Part shown: positions 1 to 5,685 of the stretch, one piece after another | Layout of the letters: every line of letters begins with the position of its first letter | Numbering within the stretch: position 1 is the stretch's first letter | Source of the DNA: an uncultured Clostridia bacterium | GTDB lineage: Bacteria > Bacillota > Clostridia > Christensenellales > UBA1242 | NCBI GenBank assembly: GCA_945937975.1 | Contig: CAMEUD010000059.1 | Coordinates: 1-7,302, forward strand | Reading direction: 5' to 3' | Length of the DNA stretch: 7,302 nucleotides | The notes under the pieces: model-generated | What the model saw: only the letters and a program-made list of their open reading frames with translations | What the model was told of the DNA's origin: nothing | Databases searched by the model: none | Position numbers and translations under genes: made by a program

Positions 1-327
1 ATCAATTGAGTAACCATATTTTTTATAAAATGGTTTTGCAAATTCGTTTTCTGGATAAAACTTCCCTTCAACAACTTGTGCTCTGTTTTGCAAAGCAAAA
101 TATTCAAGCAAATTTATTGTTGCAGTGCCAACACCAGTGTGTGCATACTTTGGATATGTTTCAATTTTGTAAAGCCAAATTGAATCTGGGTATTTGTTTC
201 TCTTTAATTTGAATGTTGCATAACCCATTATGTTTGAATTATCCAATATTTCAATGCGATATGAATTTTGTTCTTGATTATACAAAATTTTTGCTTCAAA
301 TTCTTTATTGTAAACTTTTACTTTCAT
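1..327 (-). CDS. GNAT-family N-acetyltransferase, C-terminus cut by window edge
   Basis: The gene begins at the ATG at 327-325 and runs off the window after 109 codons. A GAAGG ribosome binding site lies about 6 nt upstream. The translation fits the GNAT acyl-CoA transferase fold: a beta-rich N-terminus with MGYATFK (34-40), then the acetyl-CoA pyrophosphate loop AHTGVGT (62-68) followed by a helix, then ENEFAKPFYKKYGYSI (93-108). The last segment matches the family's motif B pattern of N, A, Y and G-Y. The usual Q/R at the first position of the Q/RxxGxG/A loop is Ala here, so the loop is slightly atypical. The substrate cannot be read from the sequence. The gene lies 26 bp downstream of pnuC on the same strand and is probably cotranscribed with it; any functional link to vitamin uptake is inference. 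The family call is fairly sure. Confidence 0.8.
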   Translation of the reverse strand, partial: MKVKVYNKEFEAKILYNQEQNSYRIEILDNSNIMGYATFKLKRNKYPDSIWLYKIETYPKYAHTGVGTATINLLEYFALQNRAQVVEGKFYPENEFAKPFYKKYGYSID

Positions 328-353
328 TTTTAACCTTCAAAATTAGTATAGCA

Positions 354-1208
354 CTATTCTTTTGAAATTTCCATAGGTTCATCTTCATTTTTATGATTTT
401 TTACATATTTTGTCCATTTGATGTAACCATAAATTGTGTTTGTCAAATATCCAAGTTCCAAAATAAGCATAACCCATTGCTTGCTCAATATCCACATAAT
501 GCTTTCGCATACAGTAAGACCGAGCCATGCAATCCATTGTTCTTTGTATCTAAACCACAAGAATAACCCATTACATACGCTAAATGTGTTTGCAAGTGCA
601 TCAATATACCAATATTCGCTTAATCCACTAAACCATGTTCCTGGGAACCAAGTTCCTGCAAATGTAAATAGAACACCCATACCTATTGATACTGCAAGAA
701 CACCAACAAACATCAATGTTTCTTTTTTATAGTTAATTGCTTTTACTTGTGTTATATTTGCATCTTCTTTATCTTTCTTTTTATCCCAAGCGAAAAATGA
801 GATAAACAACATAGGACACCAGAACAGAGCTTCAAACAATGCACTAACATAATATCCATTTGCGACATAAACAACAATTTGTGTTAAGTCATAGAAAAAG
901 AACGATATAATAAATGCCCATTTTGATTGCTTTGAAAGTAACAATTCACAAGCACAACCACCAACCAAAGTAATCATAGCAAACATTTGTACCCACCAAA
1001 CTTCACCTTCTGGGAATATAATTCCAAGTGTTATACCTGCTGACCAAAGTACAAATAACCAAATTTTTTCATAAGTTGTAAAGTATTGCCATACTCTTAC
1101 AAATATATTTTTCTTTTTTGTTGTTTTATTTTTTTCATCTAAAACAACATCATTTTTTATTTCTTCATTAGCAACATTATTATTGCTAATTTCATTATTA
1201 TTTTCCAT
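354..1208 (-). CDS. pnuC: PnuC-family nicotinamide riboside transporter
   Basis: This is an integral membrane protein of 284 aa. Characterised PnuC proteins move nicotinamide riboside across the membrane by facilitated diffusion, and intracellular phosphorylation traps the substrate for NAD synthesis. About 40 polar, Asn/Lys-rich residues are followed by seven to eight hydrophobic segments (roughly 50-65, 71-91, 97-118, 122-141, 166-184, 202-220, 224-242 and 246-264). The family signature is the C-terminal part: FRYKEQWIAW (219-228) contains the WxxW motif that follows the 'RKxxENW'-like stretch of PnuC proteins, and NTIYGYIKW (257-265) matches the typical PnuC ending. The protein is longer than the usual 220-250 aa because of the N-terminal and C-terminal charged tails. 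The start is supported by AAAGGA about 12 nt upstream. Related transporters carry other vitamins (PnuT, PnuX), so the exact substrate is inferred. Confidence 0.88.
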   Translation of the reverse strand: MENNNEISNNNVANEEIKNDVVLDEKNKTTKKKNIFVRVWQYFTTYEKIWLFVLWSAGITLGIIFPEGEVWWVQMFAMITLVGGCACELLLSKQSKWAFIISFFFYDLTQIVVYVANGYYVSALFEALFWCPMLFISFFAWDKKKDKEDANITQVKAINYKKETLMFVGVLAVSIGMGVLFTFAGTWFPGTWFSGLSEYWYIDALANTFSVCNGLFLWFRYKEQWIAWLGLTVCESIMWILSKQWVMLILELGYLTNTIYGYIKWTKYVKNHKNEDEPMEISKE

Positions 1209-1259
1209 TATTTTAATTTATCCTTTTGTATTTTATATATATTTTTTTATTAATAAACC

Positions 1260-1286
1260 AATCTACACCAAATATTAATGTAGATT
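1260..1286 (-). promoter_or_regulatory. Hairpin/operator-like dyad in the pnuC leader
   Basis: AATCTACA and TGTAGATT form a perfect 8-bp inverted repeat with an 11-base loop, 51-77 bp upstream of the pnuC ATG and downstream of the putative promoter. Its core (TACATTAATATTTGGTGT on the minus strand) recurs at 1366-1383 with two transitions. It could be an RNA hairpin or a repressor operator. No known NAD riboswitch or NiaR consensus was recognised in it. Confidence 0.45.
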
Positions 1287-1313
1287 TTTAAATTTACTGC
1301 AAACTAATCGATA

Positions 1314-1342
1314 TTTATAATGTACAAAAATTTGACAGTAAA
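1314..1342 (-). promoter_or_regulatory. Putative pnuC promoter, -35 inside the left direct repeat
   Basis: On the minus strand a TTTACT -35 (1342-1337) and a TATAAA -10 (1319-1314) are separated by 17 bp. Transcription would start near 1307, giving a leader of roughly 100 nt before pnuC. The -35 box lies within the 27-bp direct repeat at 1328-1354. Read by eye only; not experimentally supported. Confidence 0.5.
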
Positions 1343-1354
1343 CAAAGTATTGCG
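1328..1354. repeat. Direct repeat, copy 1 (27 bp)
   Basis: This 27-bp stretch starts AAATTTGACAGTAAAC and ends AGTATTGCG. It recurs at 1582-1608 in the same orientation with 25 of 27 bases identical; the only difference is AA versus GG at bases 17-18 of the repeat. This copy lies outside the inverted repeat of the element and contributes the -35 hexamer of the putative pnuC promoter. Confidence 0.85.
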
Positions 1355-1544
1355 AATTTTGTTTGACACCAAATATCAGTGTACCGTAACACCAAAATTG
1401 AATAAAGGCAAGCAAGACGAGACTCATCGTCAAAACTCTCGCCTGTACTCATTTTGAATGTCTTACATTCAAAATCTCGGTTCGCACGCTCGGTTTTTCC
1501 TTTCCCCCAAAACAACAACTGTTTTTAGGGTACCCCATATGCGT

Positions 1545-1580
1545 CCACGCAGGAATTTGGACTCCCAAATGACTGTGTGG
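1545..1580 (+). other. RNA-like hairpin with tandem GA internal loop
   Basis: CCACGCAG (1545-1552) pairs with CTGTGTGG (1573-1580) over 8 bp, including one G-U. A symmetric GA/GA internal loop follows (1553-1554, 1571-1572), then a 6-bp ATTTGG/CCAAAT stem closed by an ACTC loop. On the opposite strand the G-U becomes A-C and the GA/GA becomes TC/TC, so the structure favours a plus-strand RNA. Confidence 0.55.
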
Positions 1581-1581
1581 G

Positions 1582-1608
1582 AAATTTGACAGTAAACGGA
1601 GTATTGCG
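1582..1608. repeat. Direct repeat, copy 2 (27 bp)
   Basis: Second copy of the repeat at 1328-1354, with 25 of 27 bases the same. It ends two bases before the right arm of the inverted repeat, so it sits inside the element while copy 1 sits outside. Both copies include TTGACA on the plus strand, but no good -10 follows either of them. Confidence 0.85.
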
Positions 1609-1804
1609 TAGCCTTTATTCAATTTTGGTTGGTGGTGCTAAAATCAAATACCCCCTTATATATAAAATAACTCTTCTCATAATCTCTCTTAAATAATTTA
1701 CCCACAATTCTACTACACAAATGCTGATTATGTCAAGAGTTGTATTTTACTTTACAAAAGTACTAAAAACAAGTAAACTACTATGGTTACAAATAGGAGA
1801 AGAA

Positions 1805-3055
1805 ATGTTTTACGGATTAAATATAAATGAAAAATTAGTTGAACTTGCAAAAAGTTGTGATAGCGAACTTGAACCAATATTTAAAAAATATGATGAAGTC
1901 GCTTTAATAAATAGTGCAAAAGTATTGCAATCATTTCAAGACAACAGATTATCATGTTCAGATTTTGCCGAAGTTACTGGCTATGGGTATAGTGATGGTG
2001 GCAGAGATAAATTGGAAAAAGTTTATGCTCAAATTTTTAAAGCAGAAGATGCACTCGTTCGTCCACAAATTATGAGTGGAACACACGCTCTTAACCTAAC
2101 ATTTTCTGGACTTTTAAAATATGGCGATACAATGATTTCAATAACAGGAGAACCTTATGATTCATTAAAAAGCATAATTGGACTTACTGGGACAAGCAAA
2201 AATTCATTACTTAAAAATGGAATTAAGTACGAACAAATTGAACTCGTGAATGATGATTTTGATATTGATGCAATTCAAAATAGATTAAAACAAGGCAAGG
2301 TTAAACTTGTTGAAATTCAAAGAAGTCGTGGATACTCTCATAGAAAAAGTTTAACTATTGCCAAAATAGAAAAAGTTTGCAAAGCAATCAAAGATGTTGA
2401 CAAAGATGTTATAATTATGGTTGATAACTGCTACGGAGATTTTGTTGAAACAAAAGAACCAATAGAAGTCGGTGCAGACATTATTGTTGGTTCACTTATG
2501 AAAAATTTGGGTGGTGGTGTTGCAAAATCTGGTGGATACATCGTTGGAAGAAAAGATTTAATAGAAGATGTTGCAGAAAGATATTCTGCTCCATGTATTG
2601 GGAAAGATATTGGTGCAAACTTTAACCAACTTTTATCTTTCTTTAAAGGTTTATACAATGCGCCAACTGTTGTTGCATCAAGTTTAAAAACTATGACTTT
2701 TGCAGCATTAATGTTACAAAAATTGGGATACAAGGTTGACCCATTATTTGACGAAGAAAGAACAGACATTGTTCAAACAATAGATTTGTATACAAGAGAA
2801 AATTTGATTAACTTTTGTGTTGGTATTCAAAAATGTGCCCCAGTTGAAAGTTATGTTACACCTGTACCTGGTGAAACTCCTGGATATCCACATGAAGAAA
2901 TTATGGCAAGTGGGAGTTTTACATCTGGTTCAACAATAGAACTCAGTTGTGATGGCCCACTTATTGAACCATTTACAGCATATATGCAAGGTGGACTTAC
3001 CTATGAATATGGTAAACTTGGAATACTCCTTGCTTTAAGTGAAGTGATTAAGTAA
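1805..3055 (+). CDS. Methionine gamma-lyase family (aluminium resistance/YnbB-type) PLP enzyme
   Basis: This is a 416-aa fold-type I PLP-dependent protein of the family named 'methionine gamma-lyase'/'aluminium resistance protein', to which B. subtilis YnbB (similar length) belongs. Visible signatures are RPQIMSGTHAL (86-96) in the cofactor phosphate region, MVDNCYGDF (205-213) with Asp207 as the expected pyridine-nitrogen ligand, VGSLMKNLGGG (228-238) with Lys233 as the likely Schiff-base lysine, and FTSGSTIELSCDGP (372-385) near the C-terminus. The family is thought to act on sulfur amino acids, but the physiological substrate is not established. The frame is open back to an ATG at 1721. 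The start at 1805 is preferred because AGGAG lies just upstream, while the upstream ATG has no ribosome binding site and the extra 28 residues do not look like family sequence. The gene is apparently monocistronic. Confidence 0.88.
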   Translation: MFYGLNINEKLVELAKSCDSELEPIFKKYDEVALINSAKVLQSFQDNRLSCSDFAEVTGYGYSDGGRDKLEKVYAQIFKAEDALVRPQIMSGTHALNLTFSGLLKYGDTMISITGEPYDSLKSIIGLTGTSKNSLLKNGIKYEQIELVNDDFDIDAIQNRLKQGKVKLVEIQRSRGYSHRKSLTIAKIEKVCKAIKDVDKDVIIMVDNCYGDFVETKEPIEVGADIIVGSLMKNLGGGVAKSGGYIVGRKDLIEDVAERYSAPCIGKDIGANFNQLLSFFKGLYNAPTVVASSLKTMTFAALMLQKLGYKVDPLFDEERTDIVQTIDLYTRENLINFCVGIQKCAPVESYVTPVPGETPGYPHEEIMASGSFTSGSTIELSCDGPLIEPFTAYMQGGLTYEYGKLGILLALSEVIK

Positions 3056-3093
3056 TCTGTAATGATTACAACAAATTATGCAAATAAAATATA

Positions 3094-3128
3094 AAAAATA
3101 TGACGATATAAATTATCGTCATATTTTT
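3094..3128. terminator. Bidirectional intrinsic terminator
   Basis: GACGATA (3102-3108) and TATCGTC (3114-3120) form the core stem around a TAAAT loop. The pairing continues outward through TAT/ATA into A-tract and T-tract arms, so either strand reads as a hairpin followed by U residues. It lies between the convergent PLP enzyme gene and the secreted-protein gene and can serve both. Confidence 0.85.
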
Positions 3129-3142
3129 ATTTTAAATTAATC

Positions 3143-3778
3143 TTAGTAAGCAAATGTGAGTGTTAAACCAAAGTCATTTGCTGTGTTAATTGCAACTTTT
3201 TTATCAACAATAGACATTGCAATCACAAAGTTATCTGTTGTGCCTTTTGCAATTCCTGTTGAGTTTGTTGCTGATACATAGTGAACGCTATTTACACTTG
3301 CACCCCAAGTTTCATTAGATGGTGTAACTTTTAATGCTTTTGAAGCAAGGTTTGTAACTGTTATAACAATAAAGTATGAATAACCGTTTGTATTGCTATA
3401 AGCCAAGTTAAGTCCACTTGTTGTCAAGTCACCTTTACCTGAAATGATACCTGTACCTGATCTACCATTTGTATAACTACCTGTTTGGTTTGTATACTTA
3501 AATGTTTTATCTGCTCCAGAAATTGATACAGTTTGGTTTGTTTCTTGAGCACCTTTTGCTTTAATTCCATCGGCATATTTTTGTAGATCGGTTGAGCTAA
3601 GTGCATCTGCATATGAATATACTGTTGTTTTTACATTTACAAATACATCACTTACATCATATGAAATTGTACCAGAAATTTGGTATGTTACACTTGATGC
3701 TGCAAATACACCAAAGCAAAGAACTGCGATTGCTAAACACATTGATGCAATACTTGCTAACAATTTGAATTTTTTCAT
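3143..3778 (-). CDS. Secreted protein of unknown function, Ser/Thr/Asn-rich, likely beta-sandwich
   Basis: The 211-aa product is not assigned to a family. MKKFK followed by a hydrophobic stretch (6-25) and V-F-A (24-26) forms a classical type I signal peptide with predicted cleavage after Ala26. No lipobox Cys follows, and the mature part has no Cys. The mature chain is rich in Ser, Thr, Asn, Gly and Val in alternating patterns (SVTYQISGTISY 29-40, YFIVITVTNL 135-144, FGLTLTFAY 203-211), which suggests an extracellular beta-sheet protein. There is no sortase motif, no membrane anchor and no catalytic motif. The layout recalls TasA/camelysin-like surface proteins, but the SipW-type signal motif is absent and I do not claim homology. 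AAGGAGAG lies just upstream of the start. The gene has its own promoter and shares a terminator with the convergent PLP enzyme gene. Confidence 0.75.
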   Translation of the reverse strand: MKKFKLLASIASMCLAIAVLCFGVFAASSVTYQISGTISYDVSDVFVNVKTTVYSYADALSSTDLQKYADGIKAKGAQETNQTVSISGADKTFKYTNQTGSYTNGRSGTGIISGKGDLTTSGLNLAYSNTNGYSYFIVITVTNLASKALKVTPSNETWGASVNSVHYVSATNSTGIAKGTTDNFVIAMSIVDKKVAINTANDFGLTLTFAY

Positions 3779-3792
3779 ATCTCTCTCCTTTT

Positions 3793-3834
3793 TATACTGA
3801 TTTTATTTTAGTATAAATATTTTACATAAGTCAA
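3793..3834 (-). promoter_or_regulatory. Promoter of the secreted-protein gene, with a dyad over the -10
   Basis: On the minus strand TTGACT (3834-3829) and TAAAAT (3810-3805) are spaced by 18 bp. TATACT/AGTATA inverted arms (3815-3810 and 3798-3793) flank the -10 and likely start site, as an operator might. The dyad is only 6 bp and AT-rich, so it may be chance. Confidence 0.55.
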
Positions 3835-3914
3835 ATATTTTAAAGAGTTTTACGATTACTTTAATATAAATATTTTTGTTTAATGAGCATATTTACAAAT
3901 AAATTGATAATATT

Positions 3915-4379
3915 TTATTTTATTGATTTTATTGTAATATAATAGGATACCATATCGTTTACTTTTACAAGTATTCTATCTCCCACCTTTTTACCCCAAA
4001 CAGCTTTTCCAAATGGGGAATCTTTGCTTATCTTGTTATTGATTGCATCTTGACCTACCGTTGATGTTATTTCATAAGTTTCGATGCTTCCGTCTTCTTC
4101 ATAAACGACTTCAACTTTGCTATTCATTCCAACAGAATCACAACTTTGCTTTGATTCAACAATTTTTGCTGTTTTTATCATATTTTGCAAGTATTCTATT
4201 CTGCTTTCATTTCTACCTTTTGCACGCCTTGCTTCGTGATATTCAGCATTTTCTGAAAAATCACCCCATTCTTTGGCTTGCATAATTTTTTCGTGCAAAT
4301 CATTTCTTATTACAGTTATTCTATAATCAAGTTCTTCTTGCATTTTTTGTATATCTTCACGAGTTAATTCATCGTACAT
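3915..4379 (-). CDS. greA: Transcription elongation factor GreA
   Basis: GreA inserts its N-terminal coiled coil into the RNA polymerase secondary channel and stimulates cleavage of backtracked RNA. The 154-aa product has the helical hairpin (about 5-75) with the acidic tip sequence GDFSENAEYHEAR (39-51), where Asp40 and Glu43 correspond to the conserved catalytic acidic residues. The FKBP-like C-terminal domain carries SPFGKAVWGKKVGD (121-134), matching the family SPxGxAxxGK motif. Length is normal for the family. The start at 4379 is preferred over an in-frame ATG at 4403: AAGG lies about 7 nt before the first, nothing precedes the second, and the predicted transcript start falls near 4400. 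It has its own promoter. No clear terminator is visible in 3835-3914, so some readthrough towards the secreted-protein gene is possible. Confidence 0.96.
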   Translation of the reverse strand: MYDELTREDIQKMQEELDYRITVIRNDLHEKIMQAKEWGDFSENAEYHEARRAKGRNESRIEYLQNMIKTAKIVESKQSCDSVGMNSKVEVVYEEDGSIETYEITSTVGQDAINNKISKDSPFGKAVWGKKVGDRILVKVNDMVSYYITIKSIK

Positions 4380-4406
4380 AATTTTACCTTCTTTCTTTTG
4401 CATAGC

Positions 4407-4435
4407 ATTTTATCATAAAACTTAAAAAAAGTAAA
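4407..4435 (-). promoter_or_regulatory. greA promoter
   Basis: On the minus strand TTTACT (4435-4430), a 17-bp spacer and TAAAAT (4412-4407) preceded by TGA make an extended -10 promoter. The start would fall near 4400, about 20 nt before the greA ATG at 4379, which supports that start codon. Confidence 0.65.
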
Positions 4436-4483
4436 ATAACATTTGTCCAAACATACCAAATACAACAAATATTAAGATGATAA

Positions 4484-4519
4484 ATAATAAAAAAATATGA
4501 CGATTTTAAAATCGTCATA
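4484..4519 (-). terminator. Terminator of the rpmG-secE-nusG-rplK-rplA operon
   Basis: A perfect 24-bp palindrome (4496-4519; arms TATGACGATTTT and its complement) starts 12 bp after the rplA stop and is followed on the minus strand by TTTTT plus further T/A-rich sequence. The plus strand also has a T run after it (4521-4525), but no plus-strand gene leads into it. The arm sequence repeats that of the 3094-3128 terminator. Confidence 0.88.
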
Positions 4520-4531
4520 CTTTTTGTTTTG

Positions 4532-5218
4532 TTATGCTCTTGTGTTAAGCTTAATTCCAGGTCCCATACTGCTTGCAACAACAACATTACGAATGTATTG
4601 TCCTTTTGCAGATGCTGGTTTTGCTTTAATTATAGCACTAATTAAAGTGTCATAGTTTTCAGCAAGTTTTTCACTACCAAAACTGAGTTTTCCAATTACA
4701 ACATGGATATTATTTGATTTGTCCAAACGATATTCAACTTTACCAGCTTTAACATCGTGAATTGCTTTTTTAACATCCATTGTAACAGTTCCACTCTTTG
4801 GGTTTGGCATCAAACCTTTAGGTCCAAGAACTCTAGCGATTCTACCAACAACACCCATCATATCTGGAGTTGTGATACAAACATCAAAGTCAAGCCAGTT
4901 TTCGTTGGCAATTTTTGCAACAACATCTTCAGCACCAACAACGTCAGCACCTGCTTGTTCAGCTTCTGTTGCCTTGTCGCCTTTTGCGATAACTAAAACT
5001 TTAACTTTTTTACCTGTTCCATTTGGAAGAACAACAACGCCACGAACTTGTTGGTCAGCGTTTCTTCCATCAACACCCAAACGAACATGAAGTTCAACAG
5101 TTTCATCAAACTTTGCTTTTGGGGCATTTGTTAAGATATCAAAAGCTTCTTTTGGTTCATAAAGCTTTTTGCTATCAATAGAATTTTTAATTGATTGGTA
5201 TCTTTTACCGTTATTCAT
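4532..5218 (-). CDS. rplA: 50S ribosomal protein L1
   Basis: L1 binds 23S rRNA at the mobile L1 stalk by the E site and, in characterised bacteria, represses translation of the L11-L1 operon by binding its leader. The 228-aa product has the normal length and the conserved blocks VLGPKGLMPNPKSGTVT (130-146), GKVEYRLDKSNNIHVVIG (159-176) and SSMGPGIKL (216-224). The start follows AGGAGG (5224-5229) at good spacing. The N-terminus (MNNGKRYQ) is close to the usual MAKxGKRY. The gene follows rplK by 38 bp and is the last gene of the operon. A strong terminator comes next, and rplJ/rplL, its common followers, are not here. Confidence 0.98.
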   Translation of the reverse strand: MNNGKRYQSIKNSIDSKKLYEPKEAFDILTNAPKAKFDETVELHVRLGVDGRNADQQVRGVVVLPNGTGKKVKVLVIAKGDKATEAEQAGADVVGAEDVVAKIANENWLDFDVCITTPDMMGVVGRIARVLGPKGLMPNPKSGTVTMDVKKAIHDVKAGKVEYRLDKSNNIHVVIGKLSFGSEKLAENYDTLISAIIKAKPASAKGQYIRNVVVASSMGPGIKLNTRA

Positions 5219-5256
5219 AATAGCCTCCTGTGGTATTTACGAGTTAATCTCTTCCA

Positions 5257-5685
5257 CTATTCTTCAACTGTAACTCCCATGCTTCTTGCTGTGCCTTTAA
5301 TCATTGACATAGCTTGTTCAACTGATGAAGCATTGAGATCTGGCATTTTTGTTTCAGCGATTTCGCGAACTTGTGCCATAGTTAATTTTCCGACTTTTTG
5401 TTTGTTTGGCTTTCCTGATGCTGTTTCCAAACCAAGAGCTTTTTTAATTAAAACAGCTGCTGGTGGAGTTTTGAGCACGAAGTCAAATGATCTGTCTTGA
5501 TAAATTGTTATCACAACAGGGATGATAAGTCCTGCTTGTTTGGCAGTTTTATCGTTAAATTCTTTGGTAAAACCTGCAATGTTGATACCATGAGGACCAA
5601 GTGATGAACCTACTGGTGGTCCTGGTGTGGCTTTACCTGCTGGCAATTGCAATTTTACAATTGCATTAATTTTTTTTGCTGGCAT
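5257..5685 (-). CDS. rplK: 50S ribosomal protein L11
   Basis: L11 forms the base of the GTPase-associated stalk on 23S rRNA and takes part in factor binding and RelA activation. The 142-aa product has the family length. The N-terminal domain carries PAGKATPGPPVGSSLGPHGIN (15-35), with the proline-rich hinge seen in all L11 proteins, and the RNA-binding C-terminal domain carries DLNASSVEQAMSMIKGTARSMGV (116-138). Its start is set by AAGGAGG (5700-5694). The SD is only two bases downstream of the L1-type leader hairpin at 5703-5740, so binding of L1 there could block initiation on rplK and, by coupling, on rplA. Confidence 0.98.
   Translation of the reverse strand: MPAKKINAIVKLQLPAGKATPGPPVGSSLGPHGINIAGFTKEFNDKTAKQAGLIIPVVITIYQDRSFDFVLKTPPAAVLIKKALGLETASGKPNKQKVGKLTMAQVREIAETKMPDLNASSVEQAMSMIKGTARSMGVTVEE

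Larger units (their letters stand above)
1391..1629 (+). repeat. Structured intergenic element with 19-bp inverted terminal repeats
   Basis: The ends ACCAAAATTGAATAAAGGC (1391-1409) and its exact reverse complement (1611-1629) are perfect 19-bp inverted repeats. Between them lie several hairpins: GACGA/TCGTC (1416-1431); an 11-bp perfect stem with a CTT loop (1451-1475); CCC-AAAACA/TGTTTT-GGG with a TA bulge (1506-1530); and a tandem-GA stem (1545-1580). By my count 104 of the 240 bases at 1381-1620 are G or C, clearly richer than the surroundings (for example 7 of 60 at 1201-1260). It could be a MITE-like or other dispersed repeat, or a branched non-coding RNA. No transposase gene and no obvious target-site duplication are visible. 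Strand is given as + because the 1545-1580 stem pairs better as plus-strand RNA. Confidence 0.6.
1209..1804. other. 596-bp intergenic region without a convincing gene
   Basis: The region between divergent pnuC and the PLP enzyme gene holds the pnuC leader and promoter (1209-1342), the repeat element (1328-1629) and a leader of about 170 bp before the PLP enzyme gene. A 67-codon minus-strand frame (1518-1315) runs through the repeat element. It has no ribosome binding site and no recognisable family, and is taken as a by-product of the repeat. For the plus-strand gene, an extended -10 TGCTAAAAT (1636-1644) and a TTTACA-17-TAAACT pair (1751-1779) are weak promoter candidates. Confidence 0.6.

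Noticed and set aside
1209..1310. NAD+-II/pnuC-motif riboswitch in the pnuC leader
   Set aside because: A hairpin is present, but I could not recognise the conserved pseudoknot sequence of that class. An Infernal search with the Rfam model would decide.
1411..1440. Possible hammerhead ribozyme, from GATGAGTC on the minus strand
   Set aside because: The invariant CUGANGA core is not present (CGATGAG instead of CTGATGAG), and no matching GAAA segment with three stems was found.
1315..1518. 67-codon minus-strand frame inside the repeat element
   Set aside because: No ribosome binding site, no recognisable family, and it spans the inverted-repeat arm, two hairpins and the left direct repeat. 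It is better explained as a chance frame through a repeat.
1328..1608. CRISPR-like repeat pair
   Set aside because: Only two copies, 227 bp apart, with mismatches and no regular spacers or cas genes.
1586..1614. TTGACA in the right direct repeat as a plus-strand promoter
   Set aside because: At 17 bp the -10 position reads TAGCCT, a poor match. The copy at 1332 has an equally poor partner.
1721..1804. Upstream ATG extending the PLP enzyme by 28 residues
   Set aside because: No ribosome binding site before 1721. AGGAG directly precedes the ATG at 1805, and the family N-terminus fits that start.
3835..3914. Intrinsic terminator for greA
   Set aside because: Only a weak 5-bp TTTGT/ACAAA pairing in AT-rich sequence was seen, with no clear stem plus U run.
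4380..4403. Upstream ATG extending GreA by 8 residues
   Set aside because: It lies at the predicted transcript start without a ribosome binding site. The ATG at 4379 has AAGG at proper spacing and gives a normal GreA length.
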